The notes: generated by a model not told the origin, from the sequence alone. DNA of 64,000 nt from PKWO01 sp036384915 (GCA_036384915.1 DASVLJ010000038.1:89897-153896), one strand, 5' to 3'; numbered from the stretch's first letter, positions 48,665-58,937 are shown. Numbers and translations are program-made.

Positions 48665-48865
48665 ATGACGCCGGGCCAGCGCTACCGTCACTACAAGGGC
48701 GGTTTCTATGAATATATTTGCGAAGCCACGCTCGAATCGGACTTGACGCCGATGGTCGTCTACAAGGCGAGCAATGGCACGGTCTGGATCCGTCCGCGCG
48801 AGGTATTCTTCGAGACCATCGAAGTCGATGGGAAAATGGTGCAGCGTTTTGCCGCCGTCGATTGA
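48665..48865 (+). CDS. DUF1653 family protein
   Basis: A 66-residue cytoplasmic protein matching DUF1653: PGQRYRHYKGGFYEYICEAT, LTPMVVYKASNGTVWIRPRE and VFFETIEVDGKMVQRFAAV. Family members are short beta-rich proteins of unknown role found widely in proteobacteria. It begins 1 base after the stop of the small exported protein, so the two are likely translated from one transcript. The 180 bases after it hold no supported gene. Confidence 0.85.
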   Translation: MTPGQRYRHYKGGFYEYICEATLESDLTPMVVYKASNGTVWIRPREVFFETIEVDGKMVQRFAAVD

Positions 48866-49047
48866 AACCCTCCCTGGTGCAATCGACATGCGGACCAAGG
48901 CGGCGATCCGCTCGATGGACGGCTGCGCCGCACTGCCGGCGTATCGCCCGGCCTTGATTTCCAACAAGCGCTGGCCGGGCTACTGCAAAAACGCGACCTG
49001 AAAGCCCGCGGGTGCTACCATGTCGCCACAACAACAAGGATGACATC

Positions 49048-50484
49048 ATGACCCCGACTTTCCTCCACGTCTTCAGGACGCTCATTTGCGCATGCGCATT
49101 CCAGGCCGCCTTTGCCGGCAGCGTCCAGGCCGCGACCGGTCCCGCCACCTTGCGGGTCGACTACATCCACAGCGGCGACGCCAAGAGCGAGCATTATGCC
49201 CTCGACCGCATCGTGGTCGAACCGCTGCCCTGGCCCGGCAACCCGGCGCAAGCGGTCGACAAACTCAACCTCGGCGTCAACAAGGTCGAGGTGACGGACG
49301 CCAAGAACGGAACGCTGCTGTATTCGCGCGGTTTTTCCACTGTATTCGGCGAATGGCGCTCGACCGACGAAGCGGGCCATGTGGCGCGCGCGTTCCAGGA
49401 ATCGGTGCGCTTTCCCAAGCCTGAGCATCCTGTGCATGTGCGCATCTACAAGCGCGACGACAACAATGCCTTCATCCCGGCCTGGGATGTCGATATCGAT
49501 CCCGATGCGCAGGAAGTGGTACGCAAGCAAGGTCCGGCGCCGGCCAAGGTGATCCCTATCCACGTCAGCGGCCCGTCGAAAGACAAGGTCGACCTCTTGA
49601 TCGTCGGCGACGGCTACACCAAGGCCGACATGCCGAAGTTCGTCACCGATGCCACACGCATGAGCAAGCACCTGTTCGAGGTATCGCCCTTCCGCGAGCG
49701 CGAGAAGGACTTCAACGTCTGGGCCATGGCCGTGTCGACGCAGGAATCCGGCGTGTCGCGCCCCTCCACCGGCAAGTACCACGCCTCGGCCCTCGGCGCG
49801 CGCTACGATATCTTCGGCAGCGAGCGTTACGTGCTGGCGCTGGACAACCGGGCGCTGCGCGAGATCGCGCAATACGCGCCCTATGAGTTCATCGAAATCC
49901 TGGTCAACAACGAGACCTACGGCGGCGGCGGCATCTTCGGCCAGTTCAGCACGGCGGCCGTCGGCTCCGACTGGGCCAATTACCTGTTCGTGCATGAGTT
50001 CGGCCACCACTTCGCCGGCCTGGCCGACGAGTATTACACCTCGGACGTGGCCTATGAAACCGGAGCCCCGCGCATCGAGCCGTGGGAACCGAATGTCACG
50101 GCCTTGAAAGATCCGGCCAATCTGAAATGGAAAGACAAGGTCGCGCCCGGCACGCCGCTGCCGACGCCCTGGCCCAAGAAAACGTTTGAGGACGAAGCGC
50201 ACGAGTTCCAGAAGCACCGCGCCGAACTGCGCGCCGCCAACCGGCCCGAATCGGAAATGAACGCGCTGTTCCGCACCGAATTGAAACGCGAAAACGCGTT
50301 GTTTTCGCCTGACCCGAATCGCCATGTCGTGGGAGCATTCGAGGGCGCGAACTATGAGGCGACCGGTTATTACCGGCCCGAGATGCAATGCATCATGTTC
50401 AATCGCAGCGAGAGTTTCTGCAGCGTGTGCAGCGCAGCGATCAGCCGCATCATCGATATGTATTCGACGCCGGTGGGAAAATGA
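49048..50484 (+). CDS. IgA peptidase M64 family secreted metalloprotease
   Basis: A 478-residue exported zinc protease. ATG 49048 lies after AAGGATGAC and starts a signal peptide to about Ala30 (FAGSVQA|ATGPA). The N-terminal beta domain (about 31-180) is LRVDYIHSGDAKSEHYALDR and KLNLGVNKVEVTD. The catalytic M64 domain has DLLIVGDGYTKADMPKFVTD, FNVWAMAVSTQESGVSRPST and the zinc motif VHEFGHHFAGLADEYYTSDV (His at about 316 and 320). A Cys-containing tail (QCIMFNRSESFCSVCSAAIS) is typical. Bacterial M64 proteins include IgA-cleaving enzymes of gut bacteria; the substrate in this organism is unknown. It is convergent with livF, 4 bases apart. Confidence 0.92.
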   Translation: MTPTFLHVFRTLICACAFQAAFAGSVQAATGPATLRVDYIHSGDAKSEHYALDRIVVEPLPWPGNPAQAVDKLNLGVNKVEVTDAKNGTLLYSRGFSTVFGEWRSTDEAGHVARAFQESVRFPKPEHPVHVRIYKRDDNNAFIPAWDVDIDPDAQEVVRKQGPAPAKVIPIHVSGPSKDKVDLLIVGDGYTKADMPKFVTDATRMSKHLFEVSPFREREKDFNVWAMAVSTQESGVSRPSTGKYHASALGARYDIFGSERYVLALDNRALREIAQYAPYEFIEILVNNETYGGGGIFGQFSTAAVGSDWANYLFVHEFGHHFAGLADEYYTSDVAYETGAPRIEPWEPNVTALKDPANLKWKDKVAPGTPLPTPWPKKTFEDEAHEFQKHRAELRAANRPESEMNALFRTELKRENALFSPDPNRHVVGAFEGANYEATGYYRPEMQCIMFNRSESFCSVCSAAISRIIDMYSTPVGK

Positions 50485-50488
50485 AACA

Positions 50489-51190
50489 TCAAGAGACGCC
50501 CAGGTAACGCTGCAGGGCCGTCTCGTCCTCGATCAAGGTGCGGCTGGCAGCGGCGTGCACGACACGGCCGCGGTCGAGGATGATCGCGTTCTGTGCCAGC
50601 GCGAGCGCCAGCCGTGCATGCTGCTCCACCACGATCACGGCCATGCCTTCGTCGCGCACGATGCGTTCCAGCACACGCATCAACTCCTGCACGACGATGG
50701 GCGCCAGGCCTTCCATGGGCTCGTCGAGCAGGAGCAGTTTCGGATTGATCATCAGCGCGCGTCCGATCGCCACCATCTGCTGTTCGCCGCCGGACAACTG
50801 GTTGCCCAGGTTGGCACGGCGTTCCTGCAGGCGTGGGAACAGCTCGTAGACGCGCTTGAGATTCCACGGCCCCGTCCGCGCCACCGCGCTAAGGTGCTCT
50901 TCCACCGTCAAGGAGGGAAACATGCCGCGCTCCTGCGGCACCCAGCCCATGCCCATTTGCGCACGCTTGTAGCTCGGCACGCCGGCCAGGCTCCCGCCCT
51001 GCCAGCGGATGGCGCCGCCATGCAGGCGCGTGATGCCCATCAAGGTCAGCAGCAGGCTGGTCTTGCCGACGCCGTTGCGGCCCAATAGCGCCAGGCTTTC
51101 GCCCTCCCGCATGGTCAAGCCTATGTCTTCCAGCACCACGGCTTCGCCGTAGCCGGCGCACACCTGGTCCAGTGCCAGCAATTCAGCCAT
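50489..51190 (-). CDS. ABC transporter ATP-binding protein LivF-type
   Basis: A 233-residue ATPase of the branched-chain amino acid/aromatic ABC family. Walker A is LLGRNGVGKTSLLLTLMG, the signature LSGGEQQMVAIGRALM, Walker B LLLLDEPMEGLAP and the switch His in VVEQHARLALALAQ. It is the last gene of the pca operon, overlapping livG by 8 bases. It would energise uptake of the compound bound by the LivK-type protein at 42291. Confidence 0.95.
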   Translation of the reverse strand: MAELLALDQVCAGYGEAVVLEDIGLTMREGESLALLGRNGVGKTSLLLTLMGITRLHGGAIRWQGGSLAGVPSYKRAQMGMGWVPQERGMFPSLTVEEHLSAVARTGPWNLKRVYELFPRLQERRANLGNQLSGGEQQMVAIGRALMINPKLLLLDEPMEGLAPIVVQELMRVLERIVRDEGMAVIVVEQHARLALALAQNAIILDRGRVVHAAASRTLIEDETALQRYLGVS

Positions 51191-51932
51191 GGGCCGCCTC
51201 GCCGAGATAGACTTCCTTGACGCGTGGATCGGCGGCGATCTCTTCCGGCGTCCCCTCTACCAGGACACGTCCGGCAACCAGCACGGTGATACGTTCGGCA
51301 AAACGGAATACCAGGTTCATGTCGTGCTCGATGAAGACGATGGTAACGTCGCGCGGCAAGGCGGCGATGACTTCGAACAGCTCGCCTCTCTGTTCCGAGG
51401 GAATGCCGGCTGCCGGCTCGTCCAGCAGCAGGATCCTGGGCTTGGAGGCGAGCGCAAGGGCGATTTCGAGCAGGCGCTGCTTGCCGTAAGGCAGGCTGTG
51501 CACGGCGGCATTGGCGTCCGGCCCCAGGCGCAGCGATTGCAGTAATTCCATCGCGTCGGCTTCGGTCGCGCGCTCGCGCGCCACGGTGCGGTACCACACC
51601 TTGCCGCGCCCGCCATGTTCGAACAAGGCCAGCATGACCGACTCGAGCACGGTCAAGCCGTTGAACAGCGTATTGATCTGGAAAGTGCGCGCCATGCCGC
51701 GCTTGACGCGCTGGTGCGGTGCGAGATGCGTGATCTCTTCGTCGCCTATCCATACCTTGCCCGAAGACGGCGCGATGACGCCGGTCAAAAGGTTGATGAA
51801 GGTGGTCTTGCCGGCGCCGTTCGGTCCGATCAATGCGTGGCGTGCGCCGGCGGCAAATTGCAGGGTGATGTCGCTGTTGGCCTGGAATGCTCCCCAGTTT
51901 TTGCACAGGCCGTCGGTGCGCAGCATGCTCAT
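51183..51932 (-). CDS. ABC transporter ATP-binding protein LivG-type
   Basis: A 249-residue ATPase. Walker A is ALIGPNGAGKTTFINLLTGV, the signature SLPYGKQRLLEIALALASKP (YGKQ in place of SGGQ, usual for LivG), Walker B RILLLDEPAAGIPSEQRGEL and the switch FIEHDMNLVFRFAERITVLV. It overlaps livF by 8 bases and livM by 4, so the subunits are translationally coupled within the pca-liv operon. Confidence 0.95.
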   Translation of the reverse strand: MSMLRTDGLCKNWGAFQANSDITLQFAAGARHALIGPNGAGKTTFINLLTGVIAPSSGKVWIGDEEITHLAPHQRVKRGMARTFQINTLFNGLTVLESVMLALFEHGGRGKVWYRTVARERATEADAMELLQSLRLGPDANAAVHSLPYGKQRLLEIALALASKPRILLLDEPAAGIPSEQRGELFEVIAALPRDVTIVFIEHDMNLVFRFAERITVLVAGRVLVEGTPEEIAADPRVKEVYLGEAAHG

Positions 51933-52909
51933 GTGCGGCCCCGCTTCTTCATGAACGAGCGCACGCGTTCGAGCGCGCCGAGTATGCCGCCCTGCGCGAA
52001 CATTACCACGGCCACCAGCAGGGCACCGATCCAGAACTGCCAGTAGACGGGATTCAGACCGGACAGGTAATCCTGCAGCAGGATGAACACGGCGGCGCCG
52101 ATCAAGCCGCCGTACAGCCGTCCCGTGCCGCCCAGCACCAGCATGACCAGCAATTCGGCCGAGCGTGGAAAGCCGAGCGAGTCGATGCCGACGAATTGCG
52201 TGGTCTGGGCCAGCAGGGCGCCGGCGATGCCCGCGATGGCGGCGCCCAGGGTATAGGCTGCCATCAGGCGCAGCGAGACATCGGCGCCGATGGCGCTCAT
52301 GCGGCCCTTTTGTTCCCGTATGCCGGCCAGGCTCAAGCCGAAAGGCGAGGCCGTGAGGCGGCGCAGGAACACGAACACGAGGAACAGTACCGCCAGCGAA
52401 TACCAGTATGCCGTTTTGCCGTTCAAGTCGAACTCGAACATGCCGAACAGCTTGCCCATGGCGACGCCGGAGAGGCCGTCCACACCGCCCGTGATCGCCG
52501 CGGCCTGGTTCACCACCTCATACATCATCAGGCCCATGCCGAGCGTGACCATCAGGCGTGTCAGATCCTGGCCGCGCACGACGAGAAAGCTCGCCGCCAA
52601 GCCGCAGATGCCGGCGGCCGCGCACGCAAGCAGCAAGCCGCTCAGGGGTTCGCCCCAGCCGTGCGCGGCCAGCAAGCCTGCGGTGTAGGCGCCGATGCCG
52701 AAGAAAGCTGCATGGCCGAGCGAAAGTATGCCGGCATAGCCGAGGATCAAGTCGAGCGAGAGCGCGAACAAGGCCGTGAACAGCACCTGGTTGCCGAGAA
52801 TGAGGTAGTCGGGAAAGGCGAAGTATGCGGCCACCGGCAACAGCCAGAAACCGATCTCGGCCACGCGCCAGCGGTCGTGCGGCAGGACATTGACGTGCGG
52901 CGCGCTCAT
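51929..52909 (-). CDS. ABC transporter permease LivM-type
   Basis: A 326-residue inner-membrane permease with about nine to ten helices: VAEIGFWLLPVAAYFAFPDY, LFTALFALSLDLILGYAGIL, SLGHAAFFGIGAYTAGLLAA and the cytoplasmic coupling segment PFGLSLAGIREQKGRMSAIG with ADVSLRLMAAYTLGAAIAGI. The C-terminus ends LERVRSFMKKRGRT. It overlaps livG and livH by 4 bases each. Part of the aromatic acid ABC importer encoded by the pca operon. Confidence 0.94.
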   Translation of the reverse strand: MSAPHVNVLPHDRWRVAEIGFWLLPVAAYFAFPDYLILGNQVLFTALFALSLDLILGYAGILSLGHAAFFGIGAYTAGLLAAHGWGEPLSGLLLACAAAGICGLAASFLVVRGQDLTRLMVTLGMGLMMYEVVNQAAAITGGVDGLSGVAMGKLFGMFEFDLNGKTAYWYSLAVLFLVFVFLRRLTASPFGLSLAGIREQKGRMSAIGADVSLRLMAAYTLGAAIAGIAGALLAQTTQFVGIDSLGFPRSAELLVMLVLGGTGRLYGGLIGAAVFILLQDYLSGLNPVYWQFWIGALLVAVVMFAQGGILGALERVRSFMKKRGRT

Positions 52910-53781
52910 GAGCGCTTCCTCAGCAGGCCGGCAGGAAACAGCAGCGGCAACACGATCATCGGGGCATAAATGACGAAAGATCCATAGTCGCGCAGATAGT
53001 ATTTTCCCGCCACATCGAATACACCGAGCAGGAGCGAGGCATACAGCGGTCCGCGCATGGTACCGGCACCGCCGACGACGACCACGAGCAGGAAGTACAC
53101 CATGTACTTGATCGGGAATACGGGGTCCAGCCCGAGCACTTCGATGCCCAGCCCGCCGCCCAGGCCGGCCAGGCCGGAGCCGAGCGCAAAGGTCAGCGTG
53201 AACAGCAGCCTGACGTTGATGCCGAGCCCGCCAGCCACTTCACGGTTGTCCACCGCAGCGCGCAATTGCGCGCCGAAGCGTGTGCGGCCGACGAGGTAGC
53301 CGAGCAAGGCGGCAATCACGATCACGAAGGCGATCAGGAACAGGCGGTAGCGCCCGACCTCTATGTCGGCCAGCCCGAACAGCGACACCTGCCCCATGAG
53401 CCAGGATGGCAACGCCACCGGCTGCTGCGAGGAGCCCCAGACCCAGGTCGCGCCGGCCATGGCCATGAAGGTCAGGCCGATGGAAAACAGCACCTGGTCA
53501 AGCGGCTTGGCGCGGTACAGGTGGCGATACAGCAATTGCTCCAGCACGACACCGGCAACGGCGGAACAAAGGAAGGCCAGCGGCAGGCAAGCCAGGAAGG
53601 GCCAGCCCATGCGGTTCATGGCCCAGACCGCAACATAGCCGCCGAACATGGCGAAGGCACCGTGCGCCAGATTGATGAAGTTCATCAAACCCATGGTCAC
53701 GGACAAGCCGACGCTGATCAGGAACAGCAGGCTGCCGTAGGCGACGCCGTCGAACAGTACGCCGAACAAGCGCTCAAGCAT
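52906..53781 (-). CDS. ABC transporter permease LivH-type
   Basis: A 291-residue inner-membrane permease with about eight helices. ATG 53781 (MLERLFGVLFDGVAYGSLLF) is chosen; it overlaps the 3' end of pcaC by 8 bases, and the in-frame extension upstream lies inside pcaC. Family features: LSVTMGLMNFINLAHGAFAM, FGGYVAVWAMNRMGWPFLAC, RFGAQLRAAVDNREVAGGLG and VVVVGGAGTMRGPLYASLLL. It is the first of four transporter genes following pcaC. Confidence 0.94.
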   Translation of the reverse strand: MLERLFGVLFDGVAYGSLLFLISVGLSVTMGLMNFINLAHGAFAMFGGYVAVWAMNRMGWPFLACLPLAFLCSAVAGVVLEQLLYRHLYRAKPLDQVLFSIGLTFMAMAGATWVWGSSQQPVALPSWLMGQVSLFGLADIEVGRYRLFLIAFVIVIAALLGYLVGRTRFGAQLRAAVDNREVAGGLGINVRLLFTLTFALGSGLAGLGGGLGIEVLGLDPVFPIKYMVYFLLVVVVGGAGTMRGPLYASLLLGVFDVAGKYYLRDYGSFVIYAPMIVLPLLFPAGLLRKRS

Positions 53782-54172
53782 CGCCGCTGTTTTCCGCGTC
53801 CAGGGAATCGAATACTTCCTGAGCCAGCCGGAAGGCCCCATTGGCCGCCGGCACGCCGCAATAGATGGCGGTCTGCAGCAAGGCTTCCTTGATCTCGTCG
53901 CGCGTCACGCCGCTATTGGCGGCGGCGCGCAGATGAAGCTTCAACTCTTCCTCGCGGTTGGTGGCCACCATCATGACGATGGTGAGCAGGCTGCGCGTGT
54001 GGCGCGTCAGGCCGGGGCGCGTCCAGATCTCGCCCCAGGCATAGCGCGTGATCAAGTCCTGGAAATCGGCATTGAATTCGTTGGTATTGGCTTGGGCGCG
54101 CTGCACGTGCGCGTCGCCCAGCACGGTGCGGCGCATTTGCAGGCCCTGCTCTTTGCGTTTTTCTTCGTCCAT
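53774..54172 (-). CDS. pcaC: 4-Carboxymuconolactone decarboxylase
   Basis: A 132-residue enzyme that turns gamma-carboxymuconolactone into beta-ketoadipate enol-lactone. It shows the CMD fold: MRRTVLGDAHVQRAQANTNE, FNADFQDLITRYAWGEIWTR, PGLTRHTRSLLTIVMMVATN, REEELKLHLRAAANSGVTRD and EIKEALLQTAIYCGVPAANG. It lacks the CxxC of AhpD proteins, as PcaC should. It follows pcaD by 39 bases and overlaps livH by 8, linking catabolic and transport genes in one transcript. Confidence 0.96.
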   Translation of the reverse strand: MDEEKRKEQGLQMRRTVLGDAHVQRAQANTNEFNADFQDLITRYAWGEIWTRPGLTRHTRSLLTIVMMVATNREEELKLHLRAAANSGVTRDEIKEALLQTAIYCGVPAANGAFRLAQEVFDSLDAENSGDA

Positions 54173-54211
54173 GTCTCTTCTATTATTTTGATTGTCCCCC
54201 GCAGGGGGTAT

Positions 54212-54994
54212 TCAGAGCAGCATGAAATCCTTCACCGCCGTGCCGAACTCTTCCACGCATTCGCGGTTCGACAAGTGCGCCGCTTCCAGTTCGACATAGG
54301 CGGCGCCGGCGATGCTGCTCGCAATGGACTTGCCGTCGGCCGGCGGCGTTGCGGGGTCGGTACTGCCTGCGATCACCAGCGTGGGCCTGGCTATCCGCTT
54401 GATGCTCTCGCGCTGATCCATGTCGCGTATCGCGGCACAGCAGGCGGCATAGCCTGCGACGGACGTCTCCAGCAGCATCTGCTTGACCTTGGCCACGTCT
54501 TCCTGTGCATGCTGGCGGTGCTGCGGGGTGAACCAGCGGCCGATCACGCCATCTGTCACGGCATGCATGCCGCCGCTGTTGACGGCGGCAATACGCGCAT
54601 CCCAGTTCGATGGCGGCCCCATGTAGGGCGATGTATTGCACAGGGCGAGACGCTCAAGCCGCTGCGCGTGGCGCACGGCGAATTGCATGCCGGTCATGCC
54701 GCCCAGCGACAGGCCGCAGAAGTGGGTGCGTGCGATGCCGAGATGGTCGAGCAGAGCCAGCGCATCGTCGGCCAGCTCCGCGATGGTGCACGGCCCCGCC
54801 GGCAGTGCGGACTTGCCATGGCCGCGCGTGTCGTAGCGCAGCACGCGGAAATGCCGCGACCAGAGGGCCATTTGCGGCTCCCACATGCCCAGGTCAGTGC
54901 CGAGCGAATTGGACAGCATCAGCCAGGGGGCGCCCTCCTTGCCGTCGATACGGTAATGCAGCCTGCCCTCGGGCCGGTTCATGATATCTTCCAT
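54212..54994 (-). CDS. pcaD: 3-Oxoadipate enol-lactonase
   Basis: A 260-residue alpha/beta hydrolase converting enol-lactone to beta-ketoadipate. The nucleophile elbow is THFCGLSLGGMTGMQFAVRH (Ser in GLSLG), with LMLSNSLGTDLGMWEPQMAL and LRYDTRGHGKSALPAGPCTI upstream and the acid/His regions VIAGSTDPATPPADGKSIAS and LEAAHLSNRECVEEF. ATG 54994 follows CAGGAG and overlaps the pcaB stop by one base. Length matches known PcaD. Confidence 0.96.
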   Translation of the reverse strand: MEDIMNRPEGRLHYRIDGKEGAPWLMLSNSLGTDLGMWEPQMALWSRHFRVLRYDTRGHGKSALPAGPCTIAELADDALALLDHLGIARTHFCGLSLGGMTGMQFAVRHAQRLERLALCNTSPYMGPPSNWDARIAAVNSGGMHAVTDGVIGRWFTPQHRQHAQEDVAKVKQMLLETSVAGYAACCAAIRDMDQRESIKRIARPTLVIAGSTDPATPPADGKSIASSIAGAAYVELEAAHLSNRECVEEFGTAVKDFMLL

Positions 54995-56382
54995 CAATGC
55001 TCCTGTTGCACCTGCGCGTGCCATGCGGCGACGGCACGGTCGACGAATTCCGCCGCCACGCCGGTGTAATTGGCCGGATCGAAAGCATGGTCGAGCTCTT
55101 TGGTGCTCAAGTGCGCGCCGATCACCCCGTCCTGTTCCAGTACGGCGCGCAGGTGACGCGAAGGTGGGCAACTTGCCGCGCGGCACGCGCGCTCGACCAC
55201 TTCATAGGCGGCCTGGCGGCCGATCCTGGCACCAAGGGCCATCACCACGGCTTCGGCCATGATCTGCCCCCGGGTCAAATTCAGGTTATGGCGCATGCGC
55301 TCCGCATCGACATGCAAGCCGCTGCAAACATACAGCATCTGCTGCAGAGCACATGCGCTCAGGCGCAGGATCTGCGGCAGCGTTTCCCACTCGGCCTGCC
55401 AACCGCCGAGAGCGCGTTCGTTTTCCTGCGTCATCGCGCCCAGCATGGTCGCCACGAGATGGGGTACGCGCTCGGCGGCGGCCAGCGCGGCAGCACAGGA
55501 TACGGGATTGCGTTTGTGCGGCATGGCCGATGAGCCACCCCTTCGTGATCCTTCCGGCGCAGCCGGTTCCGCCAGTTCGGCAATCTCGGTTTGCGACAGC
55601 AAGGCGATGTCGCGCGCGATCTTGCCCAGTGTGCCGGTCAGCAGGCCAAGGCATGCCGCGACTTCCGCGAAACGGTCGCGCGCGGCATGCCAGGGCATGA
55701 TGGGCAAGCCGAGCTTCAATTCGGCGGCCAGCGATAGCGCCACTTGCAAGCCCTTGTCGCCGAGGCTGGCCAAGGTACCCGCCGCGCCGCCGAATTGCAG
55801 TACGGCGCTCCGGGTGCGCGCCTGCTGCAGCCGCGCATGGTGGCGCGTCAAGGCGTCGAGCCAGCCGGCGACCTTGGCGCCGAAGCTGATCGGCAGGGCC
55901 TGTTGCATCCAGGTGCGGCCGACCTGGGGCGTGGCGCGATGGCGCTCGGCCAGTTCACTCAGGGCATTGCCCAATTGGCGCAAGTCGGCATCGATCTGCG
56001 CCAGGGCTTCGCGCAATTGCAGCGCCATACCGGTGTCGATCACGTCCTGGCTGGTGGCGCCCCAGTGGACATACCTGGCGGCTTCGGCGTCGCTCTGTGC
56101 GACACCTGCCGTCAATTGCTTGACCAGGGGGATGGCGAGATTGCCCGCCGCCGCCGCGGCTTCGGCCAAGGCTGCAAAGTCGATCAACTCGGCCTTGCAT
56201 GCCGCACCGATCGAGGCGACGGCCGCCGCCGGAATGACGCCGTGGCGCGCCTCGGCCACGGCAAGCGCGGCTTCCACGTCGAGCATGCGCTGCACGCCGT
56301 TGCGATCCGAAAAAATCGCTTCCATGGCCGGCGTCGAAGCCAGCCTGGCATGAAGGCGCGGAGAATTGATTTGCTCAGACAT
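54994..56382 (-). CDS. pcaB: 3-Carboxy-cis,cis-muconate cycloisomerase
   Basis: A 462-residue member of the fumarase/aspartase superfamily; it lactonises beta-carboxymuconate to gamma-carboxymuconolactone. The superfamily signature GGSSAMPHKRNPVSCAAALA is intact, with ARYVHWGATSQDVIDTGMAL and RTWMQQALPISFGAKVAGWL upstream. ATG 56382 (MSEQINSPRLHARLASTPAM) overlaps the pcaG stop by 8 bases; the open frame extends further but inside pcaG. pcaD begins at its stop. About 10-15 residues longer than many PcaB. Confidence 0.95.
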   Translation of the reverse strand: MSEQINSPRLHARLASTPAMEAIFSDRNGVQRMLDVEAALAVAEARHGVIPAAAVASIGAACKAELIDFAALAEAAAAAGNLAIPLVKQLTAGVAQSDAEAARYVHWGATSQDVIDTGMALQLREALAQIDADLRQLGNALSELAERHRATPQVGRTWMQQALPISFGAKVAGWLDALTRHHARLQQARTRSAVLQFGGAAGTLASLGDKGLQVALSLAAELKLGLPIMPWHAARDRFAEVAACLGLLTGTLGKIARDIALLSQTEIAELAEPAAPEGSRRGGSSAMPHKRNPVSCAAALAAAERVPHLVATMLGAMTQENERALGGWQAEWETLPQILRLSACALQQMLYVCSGLHVDAERMRHNLNLTRGQIMAEAVVMALGARIGRQAAYEVVERACRAASCPPSRHLRAVLEQDGVIGAHLSTKELDHAFDPANYTGVAAEFVDRAVAAWHAQVQQEH

Positions 56383-56935
56383 CGAAGAACACGGTTTCGG
56401 CGCGGCCATGCGGGCCGCTCTGGACGACGACGTCCCACTCGTAACGCCCTGCTGCGGCCGGGCGCGCAATCAGCGTGGCACGGCGTTCGGCGGGTATCAG
56501 TTGCAGGATGGGGTCGGCTCCATTGGCGGCCTCATCGGGAAAATAAATCCGCGTGGCGAGCCGCTTGATCAAGCCGCGCATGAAAACCGATACCATGATG
56601 TGCGGCGCCTGTATCTTGCCATGCGGCCCCGGTACGCCGCCGGGCTTGATCGTGGTGAAGGCGAAGCGGCCTTCCCGGTCGGTGGCGACGCGGCCGAAGC
56701 CGCGGAAGCCTGCTGTTGCGGTACGGCCGTCTTGCGGGTCGGGGTAGACGCCATGAGTATCGGCCTGCCAGATTTCGAGCATGCCGTCGGGAACGGGGTT
56801 GCCGTCGCCGTCCAATACCTGGCCGGCTATGACGATGGTGCCTGTCACTTCTTCCGTTACCAGTTTGTCGCAATACAAATCGGCCAGGCCGATGTGCAGG
56901 AAGGGGCCTACCGTCTGCGATCCGGTCATGTGCAT
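56375..56935 (-). CDS. pcaG: Protocatechuate 3,4-dioxygenase alpha subunit
   Basis: A 186-residue alpha subunit of the ring-cleaving dioxygenase. GAGG precedes ATG 56935. Intradiol features: GSQTVGPFLHIGLADLYCDK, TIVIAGQVLDGDGNPVPDGM, LEIWQADTHGVYPDPQDGRT, GRFAFTTIKPGGVPGPHGKI and QAPHIMVSVFMRGLIKRLAT. As usual for PcaG the iron-ligand Tyr/His set is absent; iron is held by PcaH. It lies 87 bases after pcaH, with a GC-rich palindrome between. Confidence 0.96.
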   Translation of the reverse strand: MHMTGSQTVGPFLHIGLADLYCDKLVTEEVTGTIVIAGQVLDGDGNPVPDGMLEIWQADTHGVYPDPQDGRTATAGFRGFGRVATDREGRFAFTTIKPGGVPGPHGKIQAPHIMVSVFMRGLIKRLATRIYFPDEAANGADPILQLIPAERRATLIARPAAAGRYEWDVVVQSGPHGRAETVFFDV

Positions 56936-56956
56936 GCCGAGACCTCTTTATGGTCA

Positions 56957-56978
56957 CCCCTCGCCTGCGGGCGGGGGG
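56957..56978. repeat. Small GC-rich palindromic repeat, copy 3
   Basis: CCCCTCGCC-TGCG-GGCGGGGGG between pcaH and pcaG, the only sizeable gap (87 bases) in an otherwise overlapping operon. Related to copies at 4457 and 31579. It could affect the PcaH:PcaG ratio or message stability. Confidence 0.55.
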
Positions 56979-57022
56979 AGTGCCGATGCGCGACGCCCAT
57001 CGAACCGAATCTCGACCTCATC

Positions 57023-57727
57023 TCACTTCTCCATCGGCGTGGCGTCGCGCCCGCGCAGCGTAATGTCGAAGCGATATCCCAACGCGGTCTCAGGTACCGT
57101 AGTTTCCCAATCGAAGCGCGAGATCAAGAACTGCCGCGCCCGCTCATCGGGAATGCTCTGATAAATCGGATCGAAAGCCAGCAAGGGGTCGCCGGGGAAA
57201 TACATCTGCGTCACTAGCCGCGTGGCGAAGGCCGGGCCGAACAGTGAGAAGTGGATGTGCGCGGGGCGCCAGGCATTGTGATGGTTGCGCCAGGGATAAG
57301 CGCCGGGCTTGATCGTGGTGAAGCGATAGAACCCGTCGGCATCGGTCAGGGTGCGGCCGCAACCGGTGAAGTTGGGGTCGAGCGGCGCATCGTGGTTGTC
57401 GTTGTGATGCATATAGCGCCCGGCGGCATTGGCTTGCCAGATTTCGATCAGCGTATGCGGCACGGGCTTGCCGTCCTCATCCTGCACGCGGCCCGTGACG
57501 ACGATGCGCTCGCCGAGCGGCACGCCGGCGTGGCGGTTGAGCAAATTGCTGTCTTCGGGCGCTACGTCGTTGTGGCCGAAGACGGGGCCGGTCAGTTCCG
57601 ACAGCGTATGCGGCACCAGGACTAGCGGCTGCGAAGGCGAGCGCTTGTGCGTGGACATATATGTCTCGCACCAATATTCCGGCTGCGTGCCGGGCGGTTG
57701 GCGGCGATAGGGTGCGAGCTTCAGCAT
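57023..57727 (-). CDS. pcaH: Protocatechuate 3,4-dioxygenase beta subunit
   Basis: A 234-residue subunit carrying the non-haem Fe(III) site. The intradiol signature runs GERIVVTGRVQDEDGKPVPH, TLIEIWQANAAGRYMHHNDN and DPNFTGCGRTLTDADGFYRF; likely iron ligands are Tyr in RYMHH and GAYPWRN and the two His in RPAHIHFSLFG. The enzyme opens protocatechuate between the hydroxyls to beta-carboxy-cis,cis-muconate. ATG 57727 gives MLKLAPYRRQPPGTQPEYWC, the normal PcaH start, 1 base after pcaF ends. Confidence 0.97.
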   Translation of the reverse strand: MLKLAPYRRQPPGTQPEYWCETYMSTHKRSPSQPLVLVPHTLSELTGPVFGHNDVAPEDSNLLNRHAGVPLGERIVVTGRVQDEDGKPVPHTLIEIWQANAAGRYMHHNDNHDAPLDPNFTGCGRTLTDADGFYRFTTIKPGAYPWRNHHNAWRPAHIHFSLFGPAFATRLVTQMYFPGDPLLAFDPIYQSIPDERARQFLISRFDWETTVPETALGYRFDITLRGRDATPMEK

Positions 57728-57728
57728 G

Positions 57729-58931
<1,203 letters not shown>

Positions 58932-58937
58932 GATGTC

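Noticed and set aside
48774..49001. Short plus-strand frame after the DUF1653 gene
   Set aside because: Starts inside the DUF1653 gene, lacks a ribosome site and has no protein-like pattern.
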